From: Methylobacterium sp.
Lineage (GTDB): Bacteria > Pseudomonadota > Alphaproteobacteria > Rhizobiales > Beijerinckiaceae
DNA: 64,000 bases
Reading direction: 5' to 3'
Assembly (NCBI GenBank): GCA_002928875.1
Contig: PERO01000020.1
Coordinates: 620,001 to 684,000, forward strand
In this document: piece by piece, positions 17,103 to 27,332 of the stretch
Numbering within the stretch: the first letter of the stretch is position 1
Layout: each line of letters begins with the position of its first letter
The notes under the pieces: generated by a model
The model's database searches: none
Seen by the model: the letters and a program-made list of their open reading frames with translations, nothing else
Told to the model about the DNA's origin: nothing
Position numbers and translations under genes: made by a program

Positions 17103-18317
17103 TCAGAGCGCTTCGCCCCGCATGAGGCGCGGCTGCTGCCTGCCGTTGCCGGAAGCGGCCTCGCGGAACATCGCCTTCATGCGCTCCGACCGGTTCACGA
17201 GCCCGAGCCCGGCATCGCGCAGCACCCGCAACGGGCCGATCTCGTTCGAGAAGAGCCGGTTCAGCCCTTCCGTGGCCGCTGCCATCGCCGCCGCAGCCGG
17301 GCGTCGGCGCGCCTGATAGGTCTCCAGCAAGGCCGGATCGCCGGGATCGAGCCCCAGACGCAGATGGTCGATCACCAGTTCGGCCAGCGTCGCGGCATCG
17401 CCGAAACCGAGATTGAGCCCCTGCCCCGCCAAGGGATGCACGACATGCGCGGCATCGGCCACCAGCGCGAGACGCGGGCCGACGAAGCGGCGGGCGAGGC
17501 CCAGGGCGAGCGGATGGCTCGAAACCCGGCCAATGCCGGTGATGGTGCCCCGCCAGCCGGCGGCGCGACGGTCGATTTCCGCCCGCAAGTCATCGGGCGG
17601 CAGCGCCAGCATCCGCTTCGCCACATCCGCGCGTTCGCTCCACACCATCGAGGACCGCCCCTCATCGAGCGGCAGCAGCGCGAAGGGTCCGCCCGGCAGG
17701 AAATGCTGGACGGCCTCGCCGTGATGCGGGCCGGAATGCTCGACGATGCCGGTGATCGCGACCTGTCCATAGGCCCAGCCATGCACGGGAATGCCGACGA
17801 GGCGGCGCACGGCCGAGCGCGCGCCATCTGCGCCGATCAGCAGCGACACATTCTGCCGGCCGCGATTCGTCTCCACCATCAGGCTGTTTTCATCGGCGCG
17901 AAAGGCCCGGAGGATCTCCGGCCGCACGGAGAGGCCGGCCCCGGCGAGTGCCGCGCGCAGGGTGGCCTGCAGCAATCCGAGAGGAACGAGATGCGCCAGC
18001 GGCTCACCCGGTTCGGCCTCGAAACCGAGGCTCTGCAGGCGGATATTGGATTCCAGCGCCGTATCCGACAACGCGATCGACCGCATCGGATGCGCCTCGG
18101 TCGCCAGCGCTTCCCAGACGCCGAGCGCCTCGAGCAGGCGGCGCGAGCCGGCATTGAGCGCGAGAATGCGCGAATCGGGCCCGCGCAGGCCATCGGCAGG
18201 GCCAGCCGTGGCATCGATCAGGCCAAGCGCCGTTACCGGCAGCCCAGCCTGCAGCATCGCGAGCGCCAGTGCGGCGCCGGCGGGGCCCGCACCCGCAATG
18301 AGGATCCGCTCCGACAT
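17103..18317 (-). CDS. UbiH/UbiF/Coq6 family FAD-dependent hydroxylase
   Basis: 404 residues. The FAD dinucleotide-binding loop is AGAGPAGAALA at residues 7-17, the D-G motif is LIGADGARSAVR, and the second FAD motif with the family signature is LVADAAHVVHPLAGQGLNLGFGDA. The family hydroxylates the ubiquinone ring at the membrane. Two ATGs lie 6 bases apart; GGAGG is 7 bases from the one at 18317 but only 1 from 18323, so 18317 is chosen. Which ring position it modifies is not clear. Confidence 0.88.
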   Translation of the reverse strand: MSERILIAGAGPAGAALALAMLQAGLPVTALGLIDATAGPADGLRGPDSRILALNAGSRRLLEALGVWEALATEAHPMRSIALSDTALESNIRLQSLGFEAEPGEPLAHLVPLGLLQATLRAALAGAGLSVRPEILRAFRADENSLMVETNRGRQNVSLLIGADGARSAVRRLVGIPVHGWAYGQVAITGIVEHSGPHHGEAVQHFLPGGPFALLPLDEGRSSMVWSERADVAKRMLALPPDDLRAEIDRRAAGWRGTITGIGRVSSHPLALGLARRFVGPRLALVADAAHVVHPLAGQGLNLGFGDAATLAELVIDHLRLGLDPGDPALLETYQARRRPAAAAMAAATEGLNRLFSNEIGPLRVLRDAGLGLVNRSERMKAMFREAASGNGRQQPRLMRGEAL

Positions 18318-18466
18318 GGCCATGCCTCCGTTCCCTCCGACGTAGCGCGCGGCGCCCACCCTGCCAACCCGGCGCGGCGTTCAAACCCCGAACACGGCAG
18401 CGCGACTTGACGCAGCATGAGCCGCAGGCGCAAGAATCGGGTCCCTTCCTGCTGCCCGGAACGCCG

Positions 18467-19339
18467 ATGACGCCCGTCGAAACGCTGCTCTCCATCCTCG
18501 ATCTCGAACGGCTGGAGGTGAACCTGTTCCGCGGCCATTCGCCCCTGGTGGGCTGGAAGCGCGTCTATGGCGGGCAGGTCGTGGCGCAGGCGCTGGTGGC
18601 GGCGAACCGCACGGTGGAAGGGCGGCGTCCGCATTCCCTGCATTGCTATTTCCTGCTGGGCGGCGACCCCTCGATCCCCATTCTCTACGATGTCGAGCGC
18701 ATCCGCGACGGACGCAGCTTCACCACACGGCGCGTGGTGGCGATCCAGAAGGGCGAGGCGATCTTCGCGATGTCCGCCTCCTACCACGCCGAGGAGACGG
18801 GGCTGCACCATCAGGCGACGATGCCGACCGTGCCCGGACCGGATGACCTGCCGAGCGAGGCGGATCTGAAGAAGCTCTATCTCGAACAGCTCCCGCCCGG
18901 CCGCGCGGCCTATTGGCGGCGCGAGCGCCCCATCGAGGTGCGACCGGTGGACCCATCCGGCTTCTTCGAGCGCCGGACGCAGGCGAACGAGCATCATCTC
19001 TGGTTTCGCGCCACGGGAAAGCTGCCGGACGACCCCGCGATCCACGCCGCCGTGCTGGCCTATGCCTCGGACATGTCGCTGCTCGACAGCGCGATGGTGG
19101 CGCATGGCAAGAGTGTCTCCGACCCCGACATCATGCCCGCGAGCCTGGATCACGCCCTGTGGTTCCACGAGGATTTCCGCGCCGATGACTGGCTGCTCTA
19201 CGCGCAGGACAGCCCCTGGACCGGCCATGCCCGCGGCCTCGGGCGCGGGCTGATCTACACGAAGGAGGGCCGCCTCATCGCCTCCGCGATGCAGGAAGGC
19301 CTCGTGCGCAGCATCACGCCGGCGCCTTCCCGGTTCTGA
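18467..19339 (+). CDS. tesB: Acyl-CoA thioesterase II
   Basis: 290 residues, close to the 286 of E. coli TesB. A double hot-dog fold is indicated by LEVNLFRGHSP and VYGGQVVAQAL at the start, and by the second-half motifs ASDMSLLDSA (catalytic Asp) and DHALWFHEDFRADDWLLY (Gln/Thr region). It hydrolyses medium- and long-chain acyl-CoA. The frame is open to a TTG at 18407, but the ATG at 18467 aligns exactly with the family N-terminus. Confidence 0.93.
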   Translation: MTPVETLLSILDLERLEVNLFRGHSPLVGWKRVYGGQVVAQALVAANRTVEGRRPHSLHCYFLLGGDPSIPILYDVERIRDGRSFTTRRVVAIQKGEAIFAMSASYHAEETGLHHQATMPTVPGPDDLPSEADLKKLYLEQLPPGRAAYWRRERPIEVRPVDPSGFFERRTQANEHHLWFRATGKLPDDPAIHAAVLAYASDMSLLDSAMVAHGKSVSDPDIMPASLDHALWFHEDFRADDWLLYAQDSPWTGHARGLGRGLIYTKEGRLIASAMQEGLVRSITPAPSRF

Positions 19340-19591
19340 AGAGCAAGCGCGCGTTCCCGGACGCCACAAGTTTGCACAAAATTCAGGCACGCCGACGATC
19401 GATTGATGAAAAAGCGGGCACCTTGCTGCCGGTGACAGCTTGACGTGCCCTCTCGGCCTGCGATCTCGCCGAAAACCCTGCGCTTGAGCGCCGTTTGGGT
19501 CTGTTCCCCCTCCGATTCGCTTTCGTTCCAGCCCCGAAAGCGCCGCGATTCCGCCGGGACTTCGCCATGGGCGAGGAAGGCTTCGCCAGTT

Positions 19592-19607
19592 TGGCACAGG
19601 GATTGTT
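19592..19607 (+). promoter_or_regulatory. Sigma-54-like promoter for glnK-amtB
   Basis: TTGGCACAGGGATTGTTT contains the -24 element TGGCACA and a -12 element TTGT, with GG followed 10 bases later by GT instead of the usual GC. It lies about 80 bases before glnK, where NtrC/sigma-54 control is expected. The rest of the 344-base gap (19340-19683) holds no gene; I found no convincing NtrC palindrome in it. Confidence 0.5.
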
Positions 19608-19665
19608 TACCCTGAGCTGGCCGTTGCCCACGGGCTGCGCGGCACTGAACACTTTTGTTGGATGA

Positions 19666-20022
<357 letters not shown>

Positions 20023-20068
20023 TCCCACCCTTTCCGTCGATCGTTTCTCGACCAATCTGGAGCGACCA

Positions 20069-21538
20069 ATGATGTCCAAGCGTTCAATGATGGGCGTGGC
20101 CGGCGCGATGAGCCTTCTCGCGCTCTCGGCGATGCCGGCCCTCGCGCAGGCGGCGCCCGTGCCCAACAAGGCCGATACCGTCTGGATGATGGTTTCGACC
20201 ATCCTCGTGCTGCTGATGACCATTCCCGGCCTCGCGCTGTTCTATGGCGGCCTCGTCCGCTCGAAGAACATGCTCTCGGTGCTCACGCAGGTTCTTGCCA
20301 CCGTCTGCCTCGTCTCCCTCATCTGGGTGACCTACGGCTATTCGCTGGCCTTCACCGGCGGCGGCAGCCTCAACGATTTCGTCGGCGGGTTCGACAAGAT
20401 CTTCCTGAAGGGCGTGACGCCGGAATCGACCGTCGCGACCTTCTCGAATGGCGTCGTCATTCCCGAACTGGTCTATGTCGCCTTCCAGATGACCTTCGCC
20501 TGCATCACGCCGGCGCTGATCGTCGGCGCCTTCGCCGAGCGCATGAAGTTCTCGGCGCTGCTGGTCTTCACCGCGCTCTGGGTCACGATCGTCTATTTCC
20601 CGATGGCGCACATGGTCTGGTACTGGGCCGGCCCGGATGCGCTGGGCAATGCCGCGAAGGCCGTGGCCGACGCGACAGACGCCGCCGCCAAGACCGCCGC
20701 GCAGGCCAAGCTCGATGAAGTGACGGCCGATGCCGGCATGCTCTTCAAGTGGGGCGCGCTGGATTTCGCCGGCGGCACCGTGGTTCACATCAACGCCGGC
20801 ATTGCGGGCCTTGTGGGCTGCATCATGATCGGCAAGCGCATCGGCTATGGCCGCGAACTGATGGCCCCGCACTCGCTGCCGATGACCATGATCGGCGCGG
20901 CGCTCCTCTGGGTGGGCTGGTTCGGCTTCAATGCCGGCTCGAACCTCGAGGCTTCGGCCGGTGCGGTGATCGCGCTCGTCAACACCTTCGTCGCCACCGC
21001 CGCGGCCGGCTTCGCCTGGCTCGTCGTCGAATGGATGGGCAAGGGCAAGCCCTCGCTCCTCGGCCTCGCCTCGGGCGTGGTGGCCGGCCTCGTCGCCGTC
21101 ACCCCGGCCTCGGGTTTCGCAGGCCCGATGGGCTCCATCATCCTGGGCCTCGTCGCGGGCGTGGTCTGCTACTTCGCCTGCACCACGCTGAAGAACGCGC
21201 TGGGCTACGATGACAGCCTCGACGTGTTCGGCGTGCACTGCGTGGGTGGCATCGTCGGCGCGATCGGCACCGGCATCCTCGTGAACACCGCGCTCGGCGG
21301 CGTCGGCATCCCCGACTACACCACCAAGCCGGGCGAACTGACCGTGGGCGCCTACGAGATGGGCACCGCCGTCTGGGCGCAGATCAAGGCCGTGATCTTC
21401 ACGCTGCTCTATTCCGGCATCCTCTCCGCGATCCTCTTCAAGGTCGTGGATCTGGTGATCGGCCTGCGTGTCCCGCAGGATCAGGAGCGCGAAGGCCTCG
21501 ACATCGCCGAGCACGGCGAGCGCGCCTACAACCTCTGA
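20069..21538 (+). CDS. amtB: Ammonium transporter
   Basis: 489 residues. A cleavable signal peptide (cut after about ALAQA, residue 28) is followed by the 11 membrane helices of Amt channels. Family landmarks are PGLALFYGGLVRSKN, the DFAGGTVVHINAGIAGLVG stretch with the first pore His, the helix GFNAGS, and DVFGVHCVGGIVGAIGTG with the second pore His. A loop insert rich in Ala, Asp and Lys (about 190-220) precedes the DFAGG helix. GGAG lies 6 bases before the ATG. It is cotranscribed with glnK and ends in a strong terminator. Confidence 0.95.
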   Translation: MMSKRSMMGVAGAMSLLALSAMPALAQAAPVPNKADTVWMMVSTILVLLMTIPGLALFYGGLVRSKNMLSVLTQVLATVCLVSLIWVTYGYSLAFTGGGSLNDFVGGFDKIFLKGVTPESTVATFSNGVVIPELVYVAFQMTFACITPALIVGAFAERMKFSALLVFTALWVTIVYFPMAHMVWYWAGPDALGNAAKAVADATDAAAKTAAQAKLDEVTADAGMLFKWGALDFAGGTVVHINAGIAGLVGCIMIGKRIGYGRELMAPHSLPMTMIGAALLWVGWFGFNAGSNLEASAGAVIALVNTFVATAAAGFAWLVVEWMGKGKPSLLGLASGVVAGLVAVTPASGFAGPMGSIILGLVAGVVCYFACTTLKNALGYDDSLDVFGVHCVGGIVGAIGTGILVNTALGGVGIPDYTTKPGELTVGAYEMGTAVWAQIKAVIFTLLYSGILSAILFKVVDLVIGLRVPQDQEREGLDIAEHGERAYNL

Positions 21539-21592
21539 GATCAAGTTCAAAGGTTGGGCCGGCGTCTTCCTCCGCCTGCCCCGCCGAGACTG

Positions 21593-21623
21593 AAGGCGGA
21601 CCCTCTGCGGTCCGCCTTTTTTT
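21593..21623 (+). terminator. Intrinsic terminator of glnK-amtB
   Basis: A perfect 10-bp stem, AAGGCGGACC with GGTCCGCCTT, and a 6-base loop, runs into a tract of seven T. It lies 54 bases after the amtB stop and insulates ftsK from the nitrogen operon. Confidence 0.92.
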
Positions 21624-21738
21624 GCGTCTTGCGGCGGCCGCTTTGCAAACAGAGCCTTAACCCGATTGTTCGATAACCGGAGATTGGCGAGCCGGTTCTT
21701 CCGCCGGCTTCGACCCGAGAAACCGGGACGGCATTTCG

Positions 21739-24336
21739 ATGCGGACGACGCGGCTCACTCAATCGAATTTCGGCGGCCTGCCGGACCAGCTTCGCGAGGG
21801 CTTTGCCCGGCGGTTGCGCGACAGCATCGGCATCGCGCTGATCGTGCTGGCGGTGGCGCATGCACTGGCGCTCGCGACATGGTCGGTGGGCGATCCCAGC
21901 CTTTCCACCACCGGCAGCGGCAAGGTGTCGAACCTGCTCGGCTATCCCGGCGCGGTGATCGCCGATCTCTCCATGCAGCTGATCGGCCTCGGTAGCGTGG
22001 CATTGGCCATCGCCATCGGCGCCATGGGTTTGCGCCTGCTGATCATCCCCACCTCGACGGGCTGGAAATGGCGCCTCGCCATCGCGATGCTCGGCGTGCT
22101 CGCCGCTTCCTGTCTGGCTTCCGCATTGCCCTCCTCGAATCGCTGGCCTTTACCGACGGGTCTCGGTGGCGCGATGGGCGATGGCCTGCTGCAGATCGTC
22201 GGCATTCTGGGGCTTGCGGTCGATGGCCCGTTGCGCATTCTGGCCGCGCTTGTGGCCGGCCTTGCGGTGGCCCTGGCCTTCTACGTGCAGTTCCGCGGCC
22301 TCTCGGATCGCGAGGAGGCCGATCTCGACGACGAGGAAGACGAACGCGACGAAGAGCCGTCCTTCGCGATCCTCATGCTCGGGGCGCTTCTGCATTTCGC
22401 CTATATGCTGAAGGGCTTCGTCGCGCGCCTGCTGCCGGACCGCGCCGGCCGGCCGGGACTCAAGACCCGCCTGCGCCAGTTCCTCGAAACACGGCAGCGC
22501 GACGAGGATACGGCCGGCCGCATGCGCCGCGAGCCGGTCTTCATGCCCGCCGGCGCGCCGCGCCCCGCAGGCCAGCCCCTGCCGCCGCACATGCTCGAAC
22601 CGGAGGCGCGTCCCGCTCCCGCACCGCGCGCGGAAACCCCGATGCGTGCCGAGCCCGCGCCCTTCGACCCCGATCCGCTGCCGATGGAGGACGACGAGGA
22701 CGTCCTGCCCGAGCCCGTGGCGCCACGCGTCACGCCGCCGGTTGGCGCGCTGAAGGCCGGAAAGCGCGAGCGCCGCGAGAACCAGATCTCGATCTTCGAC
22801 CACGAGGAATTCCAGTTCCCGCCGCTCTCGCTGCTGGCGGAAGCGAAACGTGGCGCCGTGCCGCAGATCTCGACCGATGCGCTGGAACAGAACGCGCGCC
22901 TGCTCGAAAGCGTGCTCGAGGATTTCGGCGTGCGCGGCGAGATCATCAACGTGCGCCCCGGACCCGTGGTGACGCTCTACGAACTCGAGCCGGCACCGGG
23001 CACGAAATCGAGCCGCGTGATCGGGCTCGCAGAGGATATCGCCCGCTCGATGAGCGCGGTGGCGGCGCGCGTCGCGGTGATCCCCGGCCGCAACGCCATC
23101 GGCATCGAATTGCCGAACGCCAAGCGCGAGACGGTCTATCTGCGCGAGTTGCTGGCTTGCGAGGATTTCGAGAAATCGAAGCTCAAGCTCTCGCTCTGCC
23201 TCGGCAAGACCATCGGTGGCGAACCGGTGATCGTCGATCTCGCGCGCATGCCGCATCTGCTCGTGGCCGGCACCACCGGCTCGGGCAAGTCGGTGGCGAT
23301 CAACACGATGATCTGCTCGCTGCTCTACCGGCTGAAGCCGGAGGAATGCCGTCTGATCATGATCGACCCGAAGATGCTCGAACTCTCGATCTACGAGGGC
23401 ATCCCACATCTCCTCACGCCGGTCGTGACCGACCCGAAGAAGGCCGTCGTCGCGCTGAAATGGGCCGTGCGCGAGATGGAAGACCGCTATCGCAAAATGT
23501 CCAAGGTCGGCGTGCGCAACATCGACGGCTTCAATGCGCGAATCGCGGAAGCGAAGGAAAAGGGCGAGGTCATCACCCGCACGATCCAGACCGGCTACGA
23601 CCCCGAGACGGGCGAGGCGGAATATGATGAAGAGGTGATGGCGCTGGAGCCACTGCCCTATATCGTCGTGATCGTCGACGAAATGGCCGACCTGATGCTG
23701 GTCGCCGGCAAGGAGATCGAAGGCGCGGTGCAGCGCCTTGCGCAGATGGCCCGCGCCGCAGGCATCCATCTCGTGATGGCGACGCAGCGCCCCTCGGTGG
23801 ATGTCATCACCGGCACCATCAAGGCGAACTTCCCCACCCGCATCTCCTTCCAGGTGACGTCGAAGATCGACAGCCGCACCATCCTCGGCGAGCAGGGTGC
23901 CGAGCAGCTCCTCGGCCAGGGCGACATGCTCTACATGGCCGGCGGCGGGCGCATTTCCCGCGTGCACGGCCCCTTCGTGGCCGATGGCGAGGTCGAGAAG
24001 ATCGTCTCGCACCTCAAGACGCAAGGGCGGCCGGCCTATATCGACGACATCACGGCCGAGGCCGATGGCGAAGGCGGCGAGGGTGGCGACGATACCGCCG
24101 TGTTCGACCAGGGCAATTTCGGCGAGGAAAGTGCGGATCTCTACGATCAGGCGATCGCCGTGGTCTTGCGCGACAAGAAGGCCTCCACCAGTTATATCCA
24201 GAGGCGGCTGCAGATCGGCTATAACCGCGCGGCATCGCTGATCGAGCGCATGGAACGCGAGGGCATCGTCGGGCCTGCGAACCATGCGGGCAAGCGCGAG
24301 ATCCTGCTGCGCGGTGCCGAGAACGGAACGGAGTGA
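21739..24336 (+). CDS. ftsK: DNA translocase FtsK
   Basis: 865 residues. Four N-terminal membrane helices lie within about residues 30-220. A Pro/Glu/Arg-rich linker (about 240-345) follows, then the alpha/beta motor with Walker A GTTGSGKS (about 511-518) and Walker [11 protein letters not shown], and a C-terminal winged-helix gamma domain (about 800-860) that reads KOPS DNA. FtsK anchors at the septum, pumps DNA and activates XerCD at dif, so that chromosome dimers are resolved before division. The linker is short compared with E. coli FtsK, normal for alphaproteobacteria. Confidence 0.95.
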   Translation: MRTTRLTQSNFGGLPDQLREGFARRLRDSIGIALIVLAVAHALALATWSVGDPSLSTTGSGKVSNLLGYPGAVIADLSMQLIGLGSVALAIAIGAMGLRLLIIPTSTGWKWRLAIAMLGVLAASCLASALPSSNRWPLPTGLGGAMGDGLLQIVGILGLAVDGPLRILAALVAGLAVALAFYVQFRGLSDREEADLDDEEDERDEEPSFAILMLGALLHFAYMLKGFVARLLPDRAGRPGLKTRLRQFLETRQRDEDTAGRMRREPVFMPAGAPRPAGQPLPPHMLEPEARPAPAPRAETPMRAEPAPFDPDPLPMEDDEDVLPEPVAPRVTPPVGALKAGKRERRENQISIFDHEEFQFPPLSLLAEAKRGAVPQISTDALEQNARLLESVLEDFGVRGEIINVRPGPVVTLYELEPAPGTKSSRVIGLAEDIARSMSAVAARVAVIPGRNAIGIELPNAKRETVYLRELLACEDFEKSKLKLSLCLGKTIGGEPVIVDLARMPHLLVAGTTGSGKSVAINTMICSLLYRLKPEECRLIMIDPKMLELSIYEGIPHLLTPVVTDPKKAVVALKWAVREMEDRYRKMSKVGVRNIDGFNARIAEAKEKGEVITRTIQTGYDPETGEAEYDEEVMALEPLPYIVVIVDEMADLMLVAGKEIEGAVQRLAQMARAAGIHLVMATQRPSVDVITGTIKANFPTRISFQVTSKIDSRTILGEQGAEQLLGQGDMLYMAGGGRISRVHGPFVADGEVEKIVSHLKTQGRPAYIDDITAEADGEGGEGGDDTAVFDQGNFGEESADLYDQAIAVVLRDKKASTSYIQRRLQIGYNRAASLIERMEREGIVGPANHAGKREILLRGAENGTE

Positions 24337-24402
24337 GTGTCACGCCGTTCTTCCGCCACAGGGTGCGGCTAGGGAGCGGTTAAACGCGTGATCCGGGATT
24401 TC

Positions 24403-25143
24403 ATGAACCAGTCTGCTCCTTCCTCTCCCGCCCTTCGGTCGGGTCTCGCGGCGCTCTTCGTGATGGCGGGCTTGATGCAGGCCACGGCGCAAACCCTGCC
24501 GACGCCGCCGGTGCGTTCGACACCGGCCGCCCCGTTCCGGGCTGATCCACCGCCCGCCGCCCGTCCCGGCCCGGCCACGGCCAGCACGCAGCGACCGCAG
24601 GATCAGCCGCCGCCGAGCCTCGAGCGCATCAACGCCTATTTCAACGCCTTGAAGGGCCTGCAGGCCGATTTCGTGCAGGTGGCGCCGGACGGGCGCAATT
24701 ACACGGGCATCCTCTACCTGTTGCGACCGGGCCGCATGCGGTTCGAGTACAATCCGCCGGCCGCGCTCGAGATCATCGCGGACGGGCGCTCCGTCGCGAT
24801 CCGCGATCGCAAGCTGCGCACGCAGGATGTCTATTTCATCAACATGACGCCGCTGAAGTTCCTGCTGCAGACGAAGATCGATGTGGGCAAGGATTCGACC
24901 GTCACCGATCTGAAACGGGCTGGCGACGAGGTGCATCTCTTTCTCGAGGACCGTTCGACGATCGGCGGCACCTCGAAGATCCGCGTGGTGTTCGATGGCC
25001 AGAGTTCGGCGCTGAAGGAATGGACCGTGACCGACCCGCAAGGGTTCGATACGCGGGTCATGCTCTCCAATCTCAATCCCAATGCGAATCCCGACCGCTC
25101 CCTGTTCGTGATCGACGAACAGAGGCTCCTCACCCCCAATTGA
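24403..25143 (+). CDS. lolA: Outer-membrane lipoprotein carrier protein LolA-like
   Basis: 246 residues: a signal peptide (hydrophobic stretch GLAALFVMAGLMQATA, cut near AQ), a Pro/Ala-rich linker of about 45 residues, and the LolA fold beginning IERI-type INAYFNALKGLQADFVQ and passing through GRMRFEYNPP and TPLKFLL. LolA ferries lipoproteins through the periplasm from LolCDE to the outer membrane. A GTG at 24388 is an alternative start with AGGGAG 11 bases upstream; the ATG at 24403 gives the more normal signal peptide. The Pro-rich linker is longer than in E. coli LolA. Confidence 0.88.
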   Translation: MNQSAPSSPALRSGLAALFVMAGLMQATAQTLPTPPVRSTPAAPFRADPPPAARPGPATASTQRPQDQPPPSLERINAYFNALKGLQADFVQVAPDGRNYTGILYLLRPGRMRFEYNPPAALEIIADGRSVAIRDRKLRTQDVYFINMTPLKFLLQTKIDVGKDSTVTDLKRAGDEVHLFLEDRSTIGGTSKIRVVFDGQSSALKEWTVTDPQGFDTRVMLSNLNPNANPDRSLFVIDEQRLLTPN

Positions 25144-25210
25144 TGCGGCCATGCCAGGGCATCGCTTTCGCCCGCTGCCTCCGCTATGGAGGGCGGCGGA
25201 AGGAACAGCC

Positions 25211-26026
25211 ATGCCGAAGACACTCAGCATCACCACCTGGAACATCAATTCGGTTCGCTTGCGAATCGATCAGGTCCTGCGCTTTCTGGAAGAGGATCGC
25301 CCGGATGTGCTCTGCCTTCAGGAAACGAAATGCCCCGACCCGGTCTTTCCGACCGGTGCCTTCGCCAAGGCGGGCTATGCGCATCAATCCTTCATCGGCA
25401 TGAAGGGCTATAATGGCGTCGCGATCCTCTCCCGCGAGCCGATCCGGGCGCTGGGTGCGCGCGAGATGTGCGCGCGGCCGGATGCGCGCCACATCGCGGT
25501 GGAGATCGGCGAGGGCGCTTCCGCCATCCAGCTCCACAATTTCTATGTGCCGGCCGGCGGCGATGTCGCCGATCCCGAAACCAACCCGAAATTCGCGCAC
25601 AAGCTGGCCTTCGTGGAAGAACTGCGTCGGTTCTCGGAAGACCTGCGGAAGGCCGCGCCGCGTGCCGTGCTGGTCGGCGATCTCAACATCGCGCCGCTGG
25701 AGCACGATGTCTGGAGCCACAAGCAATTGCTGGATGTCGTGAGCCACACCCCCATCGAGACCGACGCGCTGAAGGCGGCGATCGGCGAAGGCGAATGGTG
25801 CGACGCCTTCCGGCAGCTCACGCCCGAGCCGCAGAAGCTCTATTCCTGGTGGAGCTACCGTTCGCCGGATTGGGCGGCCGCCGACAAGGGCCGGCGGCTC
25901 GACCATATCTGGCTGGGGCGCGGCCTGAAGGACCAGCTCGTTTCGGGCGCGATTCGACGGGAAACGCGCAGCTGGGAGCGCCCGTCAGACCATGTGCCGA
26001 TCACGCTGACCATTGCCCGCGACTGA
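25211..26026 (+). CDS. xth: Exodeoxyribonuclease III
   Basis: 271 residues of the EEP nuclease fold. N7 lies in TTWNINSVR, the metal Glu in CLQETK, the catalytic Asp-x-Asn in VGDLNIAP, and the final Asp-His in SDHVPI, all as in XthA. It cleaves DNA at abasic sites and trims 3' ends during base excision repair. The frame extends upstream to 25151, but AAGGA lies 6 bases before the ATG at 25211, which matches the family start. It converges on the cyclic-nucleotide-binding gene. Confidence 0.94.
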   Translation: MPKTLSITTWNINSVRLRIDQVLRFLEEDRPDVLCLQETKCPDPVFPTGAFAKAGYAHQSFIGMKGYNGVAILSREPIRALGAREMCARPDARHIAVEIGEGASAIQLHNFYVPAGGDVADPETNPKFAHKLAFVEELRRFSEDLRKAAPRAVLVGDLNIAPLEHDVWSHKQLLDVVSHTPIETDALKAAIGEGEWCDAFRQLTPEPQKLYSWWSYRSPDWAAADKGRRLDHIWLGRGLKDQLVSGAIRRETRSWERPSDHVPITLTIARD

Positions 26027-26034
26027 TCGGGCGC

Positions 26035-26475
26035 TCAGACCGTCAGTTTCGACAAGGTTGCCGCGAGCTTGCGGGCATCCTCGGCCACGACCTCGCGCAC
26101 GGCGAGCGCGCTTCGCGGATGGGCATCCAGCACGCGCTCGATCAGCTCACGGGTGAAGGCCAGCAATTGCGTGGGCTCACGCGCGATTGCGGTGGCGGGC
26201 CGATCGACCGGCGCGAAAAGCGCGGCCTGCCCGATCAACGTGCCGGCGCGGAAAACATGCGACGAGGGCGCGCCATTATCGGACGGATCGAGCACGACCT
26301 CGCCCTCGAGCACGAGAAAACCGCCATCCGAGAGATCACCCTTGCGGAAGAGGATATCGCCGGCCCGCAACTGGCGGCGCGGCGCGGAAAAGGCCAGCAG
26401 CCGCAACGCCTCCGGCTCCACCTTCCGGAAGATCGGAAGGGCCTTCAGGACGAAGATGACATCATCGAGCCGCAT
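26035..26475 (-). CDS. Cyclic nucleotide-binding domain protein without DNA-binding domain
   Basis: A 146-residue protein that consists of one CNB beta-roll (about 10-125), with GDILFRKGDLSDGGFLVLEGEVVL as its clearest stretch. The Crp-type winged helix is absent, so it is not a transcription factor by itself. The phosphate-binding cassette is divergent: no clear G-E-x-A-L-x-x-x-R-A is seen, only LIGQAALFAPVDRPATA. It lies 12 bases downstream of the response regulator gene and is probably cotranscribed with it. It may act as a sensor or a protein partner; the ligand is unknown. Confidence 0.8.
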   Translation of the reverse strand: MRLDDVIFVLKALPIFRKVEPEALRLLAFSAPRRQLRAGDILFRKGDLSDGGFLVLEGEVVLDPSDNGAPSSHVFRAGTLIGQAALFAPVDRPATAIAREPTQLLAFTRELIERVLDAHPRSALAVREVVAEDARKLAATLSKLTV

Positions 26476-26487
26476 CGCGCCGGTTCC

Positions 26488-27174
26488 TCACGGAACCAGC
26501 TTATAGCCGCCGCTTTCGGTGAGGAGAAGCCGCGCGCGCCCCGGATCGGGCTCGATCTTCTGGCGCAGGCGGTAGATATGCGTTTCCAGCGTGTGCGTGG
26601 TGACGTTGGAATTGTAGCCCCACACCTCCTGCAGCAGCACGTCGCGCGGGATGACGCGCTGGCCGGCGCGGTAGAGGAAGCGAATGATGGCCGTTTCCTT
26701 CTCCGTGAGGCGGATCTTCGAGCCCTTCTCCGTCACCAGCAGCTTCTGACCCGGCTTGAAGGTGTAGGGCCCCACCTGGAAAATCGCGTCGTCACTCGAT
26801 TCATGCTGGCGCAGATGGGCGCGGATGCGTGCGAGCAGCACGGCGAAGCGGAAGGGCTTCGTCACGTAATCGTTCGCGCCCGCCTCGAGGCCCAGAATGG
26901 TATCCGCCTCGCCGTCATGGCCGGTCAGCATCAGGATCGGGCTTTTGAAGCCGTTCTTGCGCATGATCTTCACGGCCTCGCGGCCATCGATATCGGGCAG
27001 GCCGACATCCATGATGACGAGATCGAAATGGTCGCCCTTGGTCTGCTGCACGGCCGCCGTGGCGCTGTTCACGTCCTTCACCTGGAACTCGTCATAGAGG
27101 CCCAATTGCTCGACCAGCGCTGTCCGGAGATCGTTGTCGTCGTCGCAGACCAGAATTTTCCGAACGGAACTCAT
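26488..27174 (-). CDS. OmpR-family response regulator transcription factor (orphan)
   Basis: 228 residues. The receiver domain (about 5-120) has acidic residues CDDD, phospho-acceptor D56 in VIMDVGLPDIDG, Thr in MLTGHD and Lys in TKPF. A winged-helix output domain (about 135-228) ends LLTESGGYKLVP. No histidine kinase gene is adjacent, so the partner kinase is elsewhere. It is divergent from the L,D-transpeptidase gene, which may be a target, and is followed by the CNB gene. I do not recognise a specific named regulator. Confidence 0.9.
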   Translation of the reverse strand: MSSVRKILVCDDDNDLRTALVEQLGLYDEFQVKDVNSATAAVQQTKGDHFDLVIMDVGLPDIDGREAVKIMRKNGFKSPILMLTGHDGEADTILGLEAGANDYVTKPFRFAVLLARIRAHLRQHESSDDAIFQVGPYTFKPGQKLLVTEKGSKIRLTEKETAIIRFLYRAGQRVIPRDVLLQEVWGYNSNVTTHTLETHIYRLRQKIEPDPGRARLLLTESGGYKLVP

Positions 27175-27332
27175 GCCGAACTCGCTCCCCGATTCATTTT
27201 GCTTCCTGAACTCAATAACCTATCGCCGCACGCTTGAACCATTGCAAGTGCGGGCCTCGCGGGGAAGTGTGCAGAGCCCGACTCACGTAGAATTCAGTGG
27301 AACAGGTTCGACCGATCCGGAGATGGCATCCG

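Noticed and set aside
19431..19447. GCACC...GGTG as an NtrC site before glnK
   Set aside because: The spacer is 8 bases where the NtrC palindrome needs about 5, and the outer bases do not pair.
22150..24285. 711-codon open frame antisense to ftsK
   Set aside because: It is fully covered by ftsK, has no recognisable domain and a composition rich in Arg, His, Asp and Ala, as expected for the reverse frame of a high-GC gene.
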